DNA from: Flavimaribacter sediminis
GTDB taxonomy: Bacteria; Pseudomonadota; Alphaproteobacteria; Rhizobiales; Rhizobiaceae
DNA length: 64,000 bases
NCBI RefSeq assembly: GCF_019492055.1
Contig: NZ_JAICBX010000002.1
Location: 186,001 to 250,000 of the forward strand
Direction of reading: 5' to 3'
The position numbers and the translations under genes are program-made. Of this stretch, positions 8,598-17,278 are shown piece after piece (position 1 is the stretch's first letter; the number at the start of each line of letters is the position of its first letter). The notes beneath the pieces were generated by a model. The model searched no databases. It saw nothing but the letters and a program-made list of their open reading frames with translations, and was not told the DNA's origin.

Positions 8598-9625
8598 GCT
8601 GCTAACTCCGTACTGGATTTACGGAGCTTAGCTACGATGTTCTCAGGCTTAAGGTGCGTATACCGGAATAGCATCCTCGGGTTCCGGTGTCCGCTGATGG
8701 CTGCAACCTCCGGCACGTTCAAGCCAAGCTCGAAGAACCGGCTCACGGCTTCATGCCTCAGATCATGGAACCGAAGGTCTGTAATTCCCGGTTCGTCCTT
8801 GGCTGCACGCCGCTTGCAGCGTTCCCACGCCAGCCGAAAGGCATTGGCCGTGACAGGAAACAGCCGTCCGTTCTTTTCCCCGGCCCGGATCCGTACCTCA
8901 TCAAGAATGGAGACTGCTTTTTCGCTCAGTGGAATTGTGCGCGGCCTGTCCGTCTTGGTCTGTGGGATAGTCAGCAGTCCGAGCTCAAGGTCCAAGTCCC
9001 TAGCTCGTATGTTGAGGATTTCGCCTCTGCGCATACCGGTTTCTATAGCAAGCAGGATACCCGGCCTAAACCAGTCGTTCCGTGCTGTATCGCATGCTGC
9101 GAGTATGGCCGTAAGCTCTTCATCGGCTAACCGTCTGTCCCGGCCTTGTGCCGCCTTGGGCTTGCGTACCTTGGACAAGGGGTTCTGTGCGAGCGGTATG
9201 TCCCACTCCCGGCGAGCTACTTCGAAGATGGCGTGTAGCAGGCCAAGCTCCCGTATGACCGTCCCGGCTTCCACCTGTCGCAGTCTCCGGTCTCTGTGTT
9301 GAGTGAATGTCTGAGGCGTGATCTGTGCAAGGCTCAGGCCGGACCATCGTTCACGCAGGAAGACTTCAATGCGTTTGCCTTCCGGACCAATCCCGCGCTT
9401 ACCGGGTGTGATCTCTGTACGATACTTATGCAGCAGGTCGGCTACATTGATGCGCTCAAGGCTGGAACTATCGTATGCAAGCCCGGCTCGGTCCAGCTCA
9501 AGCTCGGTCTGCCTGATCCATCTCTGTGCGTCGGCTCGGGTGAGAAAACTCTTTGTACGTGGTTTGTGTCCGGCACGCCTGATCTGTACCTGCCACTTGC
9601 CGTTTCTCTTGCGTATGTTCGCCAC
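8594..9625 (-). CDS. tyrosine recombinase / phage-type integrase
   Basis: A 343-residue site-specific recombinase. An N-terminal arm-binding region (AP2-like, MANIRKRNGKWQVQIRR) is followed by a core-binding domain and a catalytic domain. Catalytic residues are in place: Arg199 (ETGMRRGEIL), Lys224 (PQTKTDRPRT), His287 and Arg290 (FHDLRHEA), His313 (SGHRNPRM) and the nucleophile Tyr322 (FRYTHL). It looks intact. The gene sits about 105 bp from the 3' end of tRNA-Arg(CCG), the classic place for an integrase whose element inserted in that tRNA. Only one further gene is downstream before the hydrolase promoter, so the element is minimal or a remnant. Confidence 0.95.
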   Translation of the reverse strand: MANIRKRNGKWQVQIRRAGHKPRTKSFLTRADAQRWIRQTELELDRAGLAYDSSSLERINVADLLHKYRTEITPGKRGIGPEGKRIEVFLRERWSGLSLAQITPQTFTQHRDRRLRQVEAGTVIRELGLLHAIFEVARREWDIPLAQNPLSKVRKPKAAQGRDRRLADEELTAILAACDTARNDWFRPGILLAIETGMRRGEILNIRARDLDLELGLLTIPQTKTDRPRTIPLSEKAVSILDEVRIRAGEKNGRLFPVTANAFRLAWERCKRRAAKDEPGITDLRFHDLRHEAVSRFFELGLNVPEVAAISGHRNPRMLFRYTHLKPENIVAKLRKSSTELAA

Positions 9626-9700
9626 GGGAAAACTCCTCTTGGTGTGACCAGATTGTGACCGGCTACACTTCGAGAGTTTTTCGTGGCTTGCATGACCTGT

Positions 9701-9726
9701 TTAACCCTATGTTTTTACAGGGTTAA
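9701..9726. repeat. inverted repeat between tRNA-Arg and integrase
   Basis: TTAACCCT (9701-9708) and AGGGTTAA (9719-9726) form a perfect 8-bp inverted repeat around a 10-nt loop, starting 3 bp beyond the tRNA CCA end. It may be the tRNA terminator, though no T-run follows on the minus strand, or an arm site for the adjacent recombinase. Confidence 0.5.
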
Positions 9727-9728
9727 TT

Positions 9729-9805
<77 letters not shown>

Positions 9806-9854
9806 GCAACGGCCGCTTAGGCTCCACGGTGCATAAACCAAGTCACACCGCTCC

Positions 9855-9870
9855 GCAATGTCAAAATGGC
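9855..9870 (+). repeat. 16-bp direct repeat, copy 1
   Basis: GCAATGTCAAAATGGC occurs here and again, in the same orientation, at 14441-14456. The two copies bracket the TRAP transporter/dehydratase module. The first copy lies beside the tRNA remnant. Confidence 0.55.
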
Positions 9871-9900
9871 ATGTGGAGTTGCGCCTTCTCCTCGGGCAGG

Positions 9901-9930
9901 GGTCACAGATTCAAATCCTGTCGGGCGCGC
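9901..9930 (+). repeat. degenerate inverted copy of a tRNA-Arg 3' end (tRNA remnant or att scar)
   Basis: These 30 bases match the 3' end of tRNA-Arg(CCG) (9731-9760 on the opposite strand) at 27 positions: T arm plus 3' acceptor strand. No matching 5' half is present, the upstream anticodon region (from about 9876, with GCCTTCTCC) does not fold cleanly, and the CCA position reads CAG. It is therefore not a functional tRNA. It is either a decayed second tRNA-Arg or the scar of an element that used a tRNA-Arg 3' end. Confidence 0.65.
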
Positions 9931-10050
9931 AGTGTGGCGGGTGCGCCGCCGCCTGACCATGTCGCGCCCGAAGCACCGCTTCAGGCCACTGGAACGTGTT
10001 CAGCTCAAGATGCAGGTCGCGCGTGACAAAGGAGATCTGTCGAATGCCCG

Positions 10051-11223
10051 CTACCAGTCGACAATCGTTCCGTCCCCCAGCACCGCATTCTGTGTGTGGT
10101 AAACTTCCGGCGCAAACGGATGCCTTGCACATTCGGCTTCATCGACCTCGATCCCGAGCCCCGGCGCCTCCGGCGCCTGCCAGTGTCCCTCCACCATCTG
10201 AATGGGACCGCGCACGACGTCGAAATACCATGGCGCTGCGCCAACCATCTCCTCCTGAATGATATGGTTCGGTGTCGATACAGCGAAATGCAGGGCGGCT
10301 ACGCCCGCGATCGGCCCCAACGGATTGTGCGGCGCGACCCCCATACCCGCGGCTTCCGCCATTGCGGCGATTTTCTTGGCTTCCAGGAGTCCGCCGCAGT
10401 GACAGATGTCGGGCTGCACGATATCCATCGCCCGCAGACGAAAATGTTCCTCAAACTCGCTACGCTCGACCAGTCGCTCACCGGTTGCGATCGGCACGCG
10501 GGATCGCTCGGTCACCCGAAGCATCGCGATCGCATCGCCCGGCTGGAGGGGCTCCTCAATGAACATCGGCGCAGACGGTCTCACCGCCTCGATGAATGAA
10601 AGAGCCGTTGCGATTGAGCCAGGCCTGCCGTGGAAATCAAGCAAGATTTCGGTATCCGGCCCCGCCGCCTCACGCAATCCCGCCATCAACTGCTCCACAT
10701 GGTTGACTGCCTTGCGCGGCGCGTAGGCGTGCACATAAGGTAAGATCACGACTTTGAAGGCGGTATAACCTTTCGCCAAGACCTCATGCGCGTGTTCGAC
10801 CAGCGGATCAATGCTATCTGTTTCGTAAACGGCTCGCATATCGCCGAATCCGAGGTGTGTATAGACATGCACCTTGTCGCGCACCTGTCCGCCGAGGAGC
10901 CGCCAGACAGGCACGCCAAAATGCTTTCCGGCAATGTCCCACAGCGCAATCTCGATGCCGGATACAGCGCTCATTCCGATCGCCCCAAGGCGCCAGAAGG
11001 ACTGTTTACGCATGGCGCGGACCGCCTGTTCGATGTCGAGCGGATTGCGGCCCAGCAGAAGCGGCGCGAGATCTTCGATGGCGCCCACCACGCTTCTCGT
11101 CTTCCATTCCAGTGTCGCCTCGCCCCAGCCATGCATTCCTGGCACGTCGGTCTGAACCTTTACGAAAACCCAGTTCCGCATCTCCGCGTTGACGACATGG
11201 GCAGATATGGAAACGATCTTCAC
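10051..11223 (-). CDS. enolase-superfamily acid-sugar dehydratase, galactonate-dehydratase-like
   Basis: A 390-residue mandelate racemase/muconate lactonizing family enzyme. The pattern fits the galactonate dehydratase (DgoD/GalD) subgroup: metal ligands Asp196, Glu223 and Glu249 (LLDFHGR, FIEEP, ATGERL) and catalytic His198 and His299 (DFHGR, APHNPLGPI). The start is GTG 11223, 2 bp after the dctM stop; a much longer frame runs back through dctM out of phase. It dehydrates an aldonate to a 2-keto-3-deoxy acid. It is the last gene of dctP-dctQ-dctM-dehydratase, so the transporter probably supplies its sugar acid. It could also serve the galactose operon at 29.7-33 kb, which lacks this step. 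Confidence 0.88.
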   Translation of the reverse strand: MKIVSISAHVVNAEMRNWVFVKVQTDVPGMHGWGEATLEWKTRSVVGAIEDLAPLLLGRNPLDIEQAVRAMRKQSFWRLGAIGMSAVSGIEIALWDIAGKHFGVPVWRLLGGQVRDKVHVYTHLGFGDMRAVYETDSIDPLVEHAHEVLAKGYTAFKVVILPYVHAYAPRKAVNHVEQLMAGLREAAGPDTEILLDFHGRPGSIATALSFIEAVRPSAPMFIEEPLQPGDAIAMLRVTERSRVPIATGERLVERSEFEEHFRLRAMDIVQPDICHCGGLLEAKKIAAMAEAAGMGVAPHNPLGPIAGVAALHFAVSTPNHIIQEEMVGAAPWYFDVVRGPIQMVEGHWQAPEAPGLGIEVDEAECARHPFAPEVYHTQNAVLGDGTIVDW

Positions 11224-11225
11224 GG

Positions 11226-12536
11226 TCAGAGCATCCAGGTGGCGAGCGGCGGATAGAAAAGCAGCAAGCCAAGGACAAGCAGTTGCAACGCTATGAACGG
11301 CAGCAGCGCCGTATAAATGTGCTTCAGCGTGATGTCCGGTGGCGCGACGCTCTTGAGATAAAAAGCGGCGGGGCCAAAGGGAGGCGTCAGATAAGAGACC
11401 TGCATGTTCACGGCAAACAGGATGCCGAACCAAATCGGGTCGTAGCCCAGTTGAATAATGATCGGCACGAAGATCGGCAGGGTCAGAAGCGCAATGCCGA
11501 TCCAGTCCAGGAACATGCCGAGCACGATCAGTATCAGCATCATCACCAAGATGATGACGACAGGAGCGGCATCGAGACCAAGAATTGCGGCGGAGACGAA
11601 ACGGTTGCCGCCCATCAGATTGTAGACACCGACAAGGACGGCGGCGGCAATACCGATCCAGATGATCATGCCGCAAGTTTCGAGCGTGTGAACGAGACTA
11701 TTCTGCAGCATCTTCACATTGAGTTCGCGGCGTAGCGCCGCAATCACCAGAACGGACGAGACACCGAGCGCAGCCGCTTCGGTGATCGAAGCCACGCCAG
11801 CATAGATTGAGCCTAGCACGGCTATGACGATGAAGAGCGGCGCGATCAGAGCCCTGATGGCCGTGCCAATCGATTCCTCAGCATGTTCGGCGTCTGACAT
11901 CGGTGGGCCAAGTTCCGGATTCCTGATGCAGCGAAAAAGCACGTAGGCGATGTAGCAACCCAGAAGCAAGAGAGCAGGCGTGATGGCTGCGACGAACAGG
12001 TCTGCGATCGAGACGCCTGCGACAAGACCGTAGATGATTAGAACGATCGAAGGCGGCATCATCGTGCCCAGAGATCCGCCTGCGCATACAACGCCTATCG
12101 AAAGTGAACGGTCGTATCCAAGCCGGAGCATCTGCGGCAGTGCTAGAATGCCGAGAAGCACGATCTCGCCCCCGATTACGCCCGACATGGCAGCCATCAG
12201 GATCGCGACAATCAGCGTCTGGACGGCGACGCCACCCGGCAATCTCCCCGCCAGAATTCGCATTCCGTTGAACAAGTCCTTGGCGATACCCGATCTGTCC
12301 AGCAGCGCAGCCATTAGGATGAACATGGGTATGGCGACCAGCGAATATTCGGTGATGAAGCCGAAGATACGAGACGTCACGAGCGGCAATGCGTTGCCGC
12401 CAAACCATCCATACGTGAAAATCAACGCGACCAGTCCCGTGACCCAGGCCAGCGGCTGACCGGTCATCAGGAGCAACAGGATCAGCGCGACGAGGAGGAG
12501 CGTGCCGTTCTCGATACCGATGGCGTTCAGTCCCAT
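11226..12536 (-). CDS. dctM: TRAP transporter large permease DctM
   Basis: A 436-residue inner-membrane protein with about a dozen hydrophobic segments and typical DctM motifs such as GGEIVLLGILALPQM, MMPPSIVLIIYG and LTPPFGPAAFYLKSVAPP. It catalyses ion-driven uptake of an organic acid presented by DctP. It starts 2 bp after the dctQ stop and is followed at 2 bp by the dehydratase gene, so all are tightly coupled. Confidence 0.95.
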   Translation of the reverse strand: MGLNAIGIENGTLLLVALILLLLMTGQPLAWVTGLVALIFTYGWFGGNALPLVTSRIFGFITEYSLVAIPMFILMAALLDRSGIAKDLFNGMRILAGRLPGGVAVQTLIVAILMAAMSGVIGGEIVLLGILALPQMLRLGYDRSLSIGVVCAGGSLGTMMPPSIVLIIYGLVAGVSIADLFVAAITPALLLLGCYIAYVLFRCIRNPELGPPMSDAEHAEESIGTAIRALIAPLFIVIAVLGSIYAGVASITEAAALGVSSVLVIAALRRELNVKMLQNSLVHTLETCGMIIWIGIAAAVLVGVYNLMGGNRFVSAAILGLDAAPVVIILVMMLILIVLGMFLDWIGIALLTLPIFVPIIIQLGYDPIWFGILFAVNMQVSYLTPPFGPAAFYLKSVAPPDITLKHIYTALLPFIALQLLVLGLLLFYPPLATWML

Positions 12537-12538
12537 TG

Positions 12539-13108
12539 TCAGCGATCCCCGTCCGTATCCTGGCTAACGTCGCGACGGATCGCCTTGACGAGATGGATCG
12601 CGCTCTGGAACAGCATCAATACGACGCAGATCAGGATAATGATCTTGAGCAGCGCCGGCGTTGGCGGGTTCCAGGCGGTGCCTGTGCCTTCGAAACGTAT
12701 GTCGCCGGACGGCGTGTGCGTCGCTTTCCACGCAAGTACCCAGCCAGCATAGCCCAGACCCGCGAAAAAGATCATTGCAATGACAGAATTCACGATATCG
12801 AGCCAGCGGCGCACTGCGGGCGAAACCGCGTCGTAAATCATGCGCACCCGTATATGCTTGTCCCTGGCGAGCGCGATAGGACCGCCGATGAGAAAGGTGG
12901 CAGCGATCAGGAATGTGGTCGATTCATGCACCCACAGCGTCGGACTGTCGAAGACGTAGCGAGCAATTACTTCGTAAACGCTGATCGCAAATGCAACGAA
13001 AATCGCCCATGAGAGTACAGTTGCGGATCTCGCCACGAGCCGGTCGAGTCTGCTGCGTGTTCCGGCGTCGGGATCTTCATCAACCAGATCGAGATCGGCG
13101 TCAGACAT
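12539..13108 (-). CDS. dctQ: TRAP transporter small permease DctQ
   Basis: A 189-residue protein with four predicted membrane segments and the family pattern EVIARYVFDSPTLWVHE. The start at 13108 follows GGAG; an in-frame extension to 13219 would overlap dctP. This DctQ has a longer periplasmic insert (HTPSGDIRFEGTGTAWNPP) than the shortest members. It bridges DctP and DctM. Confidence 0.9.
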   Translation of the reverse strand: MSDADLDLVDEDPDAGTRSRLDRLVARSATVLSWAIFVAFAISVYEVIARYVFDSPTLWVHESTTFLIAATFLIGGPIALARDKHIRVRMIYDAVSPAVRRWLDIVNSVIAMIFFAGLGYAGWVLAWKATHTPSGDIRFEGTGTAWNPPTPALLKIIILICVVLMLFQSAIHLVKAIRRDVSQDTDGDR

Positions 13109-13184
13109 CGTCTTGCTCCACATATCGAGCCCGGCCGAAACATTCGGCCAGGCAAGTGTCGGGATCTGCGTTAGAGCCGTGGAA

Positions 13185-14204
13185 TCAGAGCTGATTGCGA
13201 CCCTGGAGATAAGCGACAACGGCGTCGTAATAGCGTTGTGTCATCTCGGTCTTGCCGGCCCAATTTTCCCACTCCTGCTGGGCTATGCGACGGAACTTTG
13301 CGCGCTCGTCGCCGGACCAGTTGATGATCTCGATATCGGGATTTTCCTTTGCCTCGGCGACAGCCTCGGCGTCGAGTTTGCGCACCGAATAGACGTGTTG
13401 GAATATGAACTGGTCCACCGAGGCGTTGAGGATCGCCTTGAGATCATCCGGGAGTTCGTCCCACACCGATTTCGTCATGGAAATGTCGATCAGCGGGAGC
13501 GAATGAAACCCGGGATACAGCGGATAGTGGGCGATATCGTTCATGCCCTGGGACTGGTTCGTGGCAAAAACCGTGTAGTCGGCCGCTTCCACAACGCCCT
13601 TGTCAAGAGACGTGAATACTTCGGAGCCCGGCAGCGCCACCGGTGACGCGCCCGCCTTGGAAAAGATCTCGTAGACCATGCCTTCCGGCGCGCGAAGCTT
13701 GAGGCCCTTCAGGTCTTCGACGGAGCGCAACGGCTTGCTGGACACGAAGGCTTCCGGTTCGGTCGCAGCCGCGCCGATAAAATGAACGCCGTAAGGTTCG
13801 ACCAGCTCCGCGTAGAGCTCGTGTCCACCGCCCGACTGCATGAAACCGAGAAGCTCAAACGGATCGCTCCAGGCTCCTACGAGGTTGCCCATCATTGCGA
13901 AGGCAGGATCCTTCCCCGCAAAATAGCTCGGGTCGGTGAGGTGTCCCTGGAGGATGCCAGATCCCACAGCATCGAGCGTATCGGTGTGGGGCACGACGGC
14001 GCCGATAGGCAGTATCTCGATCTCGATACGGCCGCCAGACATCTCCTTGACGCTTTCTGCCCATTTCTGCTTGTTTATGAAGCCAGGTTCACCCGCGGTC
14101 TCGGATGTCTGGAAGGTCCAGTTGTAGTCGGCTGCCATGGCAGCCCCGCATACAAGAATGGCCGTTGCAGTCACCAGCGCTCGACTAAATATTCCCTTCA
14201 GCAT
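13185..14204 (-). CDS. dctP: TRAP transporter solute-binding protein DctP
   Basis: A 339-residue periplasmic binding protein with a Sec signal (MLKGIFSRALVTATAILVCG, then AAMA). GGGAGGAG precedes ATG 14204; a longer frame to 14315 has no ribosome site. The DctP pattern is present, including SVEDLKGLKLRAPEGMVYEI with the conserved substrate-binding Arg region near residue 155. This DctP type is common for carboxylates and sugar acids. It is the first gene of the operon. Confidence 0.93.
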   Translation of the reverse strand: MLKGIFSRALVTATAILVCGAAMAADYNWTFQTSETAGEPGFINKQKWAESVKEMSGGRIEIEILPIGAVVPHTDTLDAVGSGILQGHLTDPSYFAGKDPAFAMMGNLVGAWSDPFELLGFMQSGGGHELYAELVEPYGVHFIGAAATEPEAFVSSKPLRSVEDLKGLKLRAPEGMVYEIFSKAGASPVALPGSEVFTSLDKGVVEAADYTVFATNQSQGMNDIAHYPLYPGFHSLPLIDISMTKSVWDELPDDLKAILNASVDQFIFQHVYSVRKLDAEAVAEAKENPDIEIINWSGDERAKFRRIAQQEWENWAGKTEMTQRYYDAVVAYLQGRNQL

Positions 14205-14622
14205 TGTCGTCTCCTCCCTGAGAACATTCACATATTGATCAGGACCGTTCGATCCTGGCGGAAAATTCCTTTTCCGGAGGTTAACCAATGCATGAAGCGC
14301 GCTTGTAAGCAACACCTTACATCTGGAGACCGGGACCGACGGTTTTTCCCGGAATAGAAATCAATGCAGATGAGAAAGGCTTTTTCAGATTGTGGAAAGT
14401 GGTTGCTGGAAACTATGACAAAGTGGTTCAGCAAGCCTCTGCAATGTCAAAATGGCCGGCGCGCGCAACACCCGCGGCGGAAACGCTTCGCCGGGCGGTT
14501 GCGGATATCGCCAGGCGAGCGCAAGGAAGCTGATGCCGGCGACGCGGCTTTCCTGTATAGTCCGACGCCGGATGATTCAGCCGGCAATTTCAAGCCGGGC
14601 TGATTGTACGGGACTTGCCGCC
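14205..14622. other. 418-bp intergenic region between dctP and dddL
   Basis: This stretch separates divergent genes and should hold both promoters. Visible items are a short inverted repeat CAGGA (14240-14244) / TCCTG (14253-14257), the second copy of the 16-bp repeat, and a TATAGT (14556-14561) that could be a -10 for dddL. No convincing -35 was found. Short open frames here have no coding signature. Confidence 0.5.
14441..14456 (+). repeat. 16-bp direct repeat, copy 2
   Basis: GCAATGTCAAAATGGC, identical to 9855-9870. The two copies lie 4.6 kb apart and enclose the dctPQM-dehydratase operon. The bases outside the 16 differ. Confidence 0.55.
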
Positions 14623-15330
14623 ATGACTACCTTGCCGACCGATGCAGCGGCCGAAACCACATTGCGCCTTCAGGACTGCCCCGACTGGCTCTACCTGTTG
14701 CGCGAATTCGACGCGCTCTACCGCCACGGCTCGGCCGGCGGAAGCCGGCTGATCCGCTCCCACCGAAAGCGGGTGCGCGACACGCTTTCCCATATCATCG
14801 ACGCCAATCCTGAACTTGCCCTGCGCGGGCCCGAGACCAAGCCGGTGGCAGCCCATTTGCCACGGGCGCTCGATCTCGGAGAACGCGGCGTCATGGCCGG
14901 CATGTCCCGCGCTCTTTCCAGGGTGGCGCCGGCGCTGACCTGGGAATACGGCTATGAGAAGGTGCCCAAAGCGCTGGCCCAGAAATACGCCTACTGCGAA
15001 ATTCTCGGTTCAAGAGGCCCGGTTCGCTCCGAGCGGCTCGTGCTCGGTTTCGTGCTGTTTGCGCCCAAAACCACCTACCCCCAGCACAGTCACAACGAAA
15101 TCGAGGAGAGCTACATTTCGGTCTCGGGCGCCTGGTCCGAAAACGACGCCGCCGTGCACGCGTCCGGATCGCTGATCCTCAACCGGCCCGGTCAGGAACA
15201 CCGGATCACCACAGCCGATCTCGATCCCTGCCTTCTGGCCTATGCGTGGATCGGCCCGGAAGCGCGACTGAACGCGCCGGAGATGAAGTTCAGTTCACGC
15301 CGCAAATCACGGCTGAGCCAGGGCATATGA
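14623..15330 (+). CDS. dddL: DMSP lyase of the DddL cupin type
   Basis: A 235-residue protein matching the DddL DMSP lyase pattern over its whole length. An N-terminal helical part (LLREFDALYRHGSAGGSR, LTWEYGYEKVPKALAQKYAYC) is followed by a C-terminal cupin with candidate metal ligands His155, His157, Glu161 (YPQHSHNEIEESYI) and His193 (GQEHRI). DddL cleaves dimethylsulfoniopropionate to dimethyl sulfide and acrylate. The length agrees with known DddL proteins. It is monocistronic here: no acrylate genes, acuR-like regulator or BCCT transporter is next to it. The ribosome site is weak, so the start is less certain than the identity. Assignment is from recalled family motifs. Confidence 0.85.
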   Translation: MTTLPTDAAAETTLRLQDCPDWLYLLREFDALYRHGSAGGSRLIRSHRKRVRDTLSHIIDANPELALRGPETKPVAAHLPRALDLGERGVMAGMSRALSRVAPALTWEYGYEKVPKALAQKYAYCEILGSRGPVRSERLVLGFVLFAPKTTYPQHSHNEIEESYISVSGAWSENDAAVHASGSLILNRPGQEHRITTADLDPCLLAYAWIGPEARLNAPEMKFSSRRKSRLSQGI

Positions 15331-15392
15331 GCGAGTGTGAAGATCATCGCCGGCTAGTCAGCCGATTCTGTCGCGGCCGCTGGCCTTCGCCG

Positions 15393-16043
15393 TCATCCGC
15401 CCTTGTGATAGGCGTTTCGGATCTCGCGCATGACGCGCTTTTGCAGATCCGACTGATTGACGATGTTCCAGTGACTGGATTTTTCGAGCTTGGGAAGGTT
15501 GCGAATGTCGACATTGACGATCTCCCCGTCAAACCCGGGTCCCGGCGAGAAGCTGCCCGGATTTTCCTTGCTGCCGGACGCCTTGAAATTCACGAACCGG
15601 CGCACGCCCTTGGGCACCGTCGTGGCGTACAGCGGATCGAGCGTGATAACGAGATCAACAGGAATGCCGGCCTCGGTCAGATCATTGGCCATGGCGATCA
15701 CCACGCTGGCTCCGAGCGAATGACCGACGAGAATGATCGGCCTGGCGCGACCCTGCGCACGGGCCGCCCTGATCTGCGCGAGCGTCTTGTCCTTCGCAGA
15801 CCAGCTGACGGCCTTCGCCGGCACGCCCTTGCTGTTGAGATCGGACGCCATCTCGTTGATGCCGGTCGAGAACACGCCATTGAAGCCGCCGCGATACATG
15901 TAAATCTGCGCGCTCGACACGGACGGCGCAATCGAAAGCGCCTGCTCGACCGACTGGCCGTCGTTGATCGTTGTGCATGCGACAAGCGCGGGAAAGCCCG
16001 CCATGACCGCGATCAGGGCGGCGCAATACGCAAATCTCATCAT
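15393..16043 (-). CDS. alpha/beta-hydrolase lipoprotein
   Basis: A 216-residue protein with a lipoprotein signal (MMRFAYCAALIAVMAGFPA, lipobox LVAC) and the nucleophile elbow GHSLGAS near residue 107. Later Asp and His residues (ITLDPLY, KSSHWNIV) are candidates for the rest of the triad. It is probably a membrane-anchored lipase- or thioesterase-like hydrolase. A longer frame to 16283 lacks a signal and is not preferred. It stands alone between dddL (convergent) and the DUF1508 gene. Confidence 0.75.
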   Translation of the reverse strand: MMRFAYCAALIAVMAGFPALVACTTINDGQSVEQALSIAPSVSSAQIYMYRGGFNGVFSTGINEMASDLNSKGVPAKAVSWSAKDKTLAQIRAARAQGRARPIILVGHSLGASVVIAMANDLTEAGIPVDLVITLDPLYATTVPKGVRRFVNFKASGSKENPGSFSPGPGFDGEIVNVDIRNLPKLEKSSHWNIVNQSDLQKRVMREIRNAYHKGG

Positions 16044-16299
16044 GTCGGTTCCGTAGTCGCCTTGGGTCAGGCGCACTCTTGCAAACTTCACAGGCAAGGA
16101 AAAGCCGAAATGCCGACAATATGTTAACAATTTTCTTACGAACGCGAAGGAGCGCTGCGCCCTGGTGATTTCGCGATGCTGAACACTGTACAACACCGAG
16201 ATTTTCGCTGGTTGCGGAAAATACAACAACAGTATTAATTGCCAATGCGGGCTACGCGTGCTTGACATGCCGCGCTGTTGCACAACTCAGGAGGGTTTT

Positions 16300-16668
16300 A
16301 TGCCACACAAGTTCAAGATCGTTTCACGCAAGAACGACCAATACGGCGTGCAGTTTCTGTACAATTCGGAAATCATGGTCTGGTCCGAAAGCTACAAAGG
16401 CAAGGCCAGCGCCACGAACTGCATCGAATCGATCAAGAAGAACGCGCCGGGCGCCACCGTGGTGGATTTGACCAAGGACGACAAGGGATCAGGATACCGT
16501 TTCGAGATCGTGGAATCCAAGAACGGTCAGTATTTCGTCCGCTTCGTGGCGTCGAACGGCGAAACGATGGTCATTTCCGAAACCTATACCGACAAGCGCA
16601 ACGCCCTTAACTGCGCCGCGAGCGTCGCGAAGAATGCGCCCGCCGCCGCGGTTGAAGACGACAGCTGA
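16300..16668 (+). CDS. DUF1508 (YegP-like) protein
   Basis: A 122-residue protein made of two tandem DUF1508 units of about 50 residues. Each has the pattern F-I-x-S-K-N-x-Q-Y-x-V-F followed by SE-Y and a C-containing helix ending KKNAP or AKNAP. The start follows CAGGAGGG. The family is widespread and small; its biochemical role is not established. It is transcribed alone and convergently with the secreted paralogues. Confidence 0.88.
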   Translation: MPHKFKIVSRKNDQYGVQFLYNSEIMVWSESYKGKASATNCIESIKKNAPGATVVDLTKDDKGSGYRFEIVESKNGQYFVRFVASNGETMVISETYTDKRNALNCAASVAKNAPAAAVEDDS

Positions 16669-16686
16669 CCATGGTCCGGATCGGCG

Positions 16687-17214
16687 TCAATCAGGGACGG
16701 CGATCCGTCGGCCGGTGACGCCGTACTCGTCCTTGTCGTTCTCCATCTGAACCGCGTCAAACGGATTTCCGGAAAGCGGCGTATAGCGGACCATCGCATT
16801 GCCTTCGAACACGTCCTGGCGCGCATCGTAGGTCGCCTCGAGGTCGAGCCGTTTGATCTTCGCCTGCGGATCGTGCGGCGTGGAGAAGGTGAAGTCAAGG
16901 ATCACGGCCTTGATCGAGGCAAATCCGTCTTCGGCGCCGATGCATTTCCAGGCGCCGCCGCCGCCCGTGAATGGCTGTTTTCCATAGAGCCCGACCTGCG
17001 CGGAATCCGTGAAGAAAGCATGACCGCCATTGGTCAGCGAAAGAACCATGCGGCCAAGCCGCTCCTCGCCATCGTCTTCCTCGACGCGCAAAAGCAGGTA
17101 GCTGCCGACGGCGTCGATGCAGGCCGACAGATCAAGGTCATCCTGCGCGGTCGCGGCGCTGGTCGCCGTCAGCAAAGCGAACAAAACAGCGGCAAGCTTG
17201 AAAATTCTCGTCAT
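16687..17214 (-). CDS. secreted protein of unknown function, tandem paralogue A
   Basis: A 175-residue protein with a clear Sec signal (MTRIFKLAAVLFALLTATSA, cleavage after ATAQ) and a GGGGAG ribosome site. The mature part contains FTDSAQVGLYGKQPFTGGG, then W-x-C, and two cysteines (SACIDA, WKCIG) that may form a disulfide. It is clearly related to the next gene upstream, sharing the FTDSAQ-x-G-x-YG-x-QPFT block and the spacing around both cysteines. No known domain is recognised. A longer frame to 17619 reads through the paralogue in another phase. Confidence 0.75.
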   Translation of the reverse strand: MTRIFKLAAVLFALLTATSAATAQDDLDLSACIDAVGSYLLLRVEEDDGEERLGRMVLSLTNGGHAFFTDSAQVGLYGKQPFTGGGGAWKCIGAEDGFASIKAVILDFTFSTPHDPQAKIKRLDLEATYDARQDVFEGNAMVRYTPLSGNPFDAVQMENDKDEYGVTGRRIAVPD

Positions 17215-17278
17215 CTCGTCTCCCCATCGAACCGGTATTCGCCACCGCCTCCATAAAAGCAAAGCGGCGACACGGATC

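Noticed and set aside
9866-10102. Small open frames on both strands between the tRNA scar and the dehydratase gene (plus-strand part beginning MSRPKHRFRPLERVQLKMQ)
   Set aside because: No family was recognised, there is no ribosome site, and the plus frame runs into the dehydratase 3' end. A decayed gene is possible but cannot be supported.
14364-14603. A 79-codon open frame upstream of dddL
   Set aside because: Arg/Lys-rich translation with no family resemblance and no ribosome site; it spans the repeat and promoter region.
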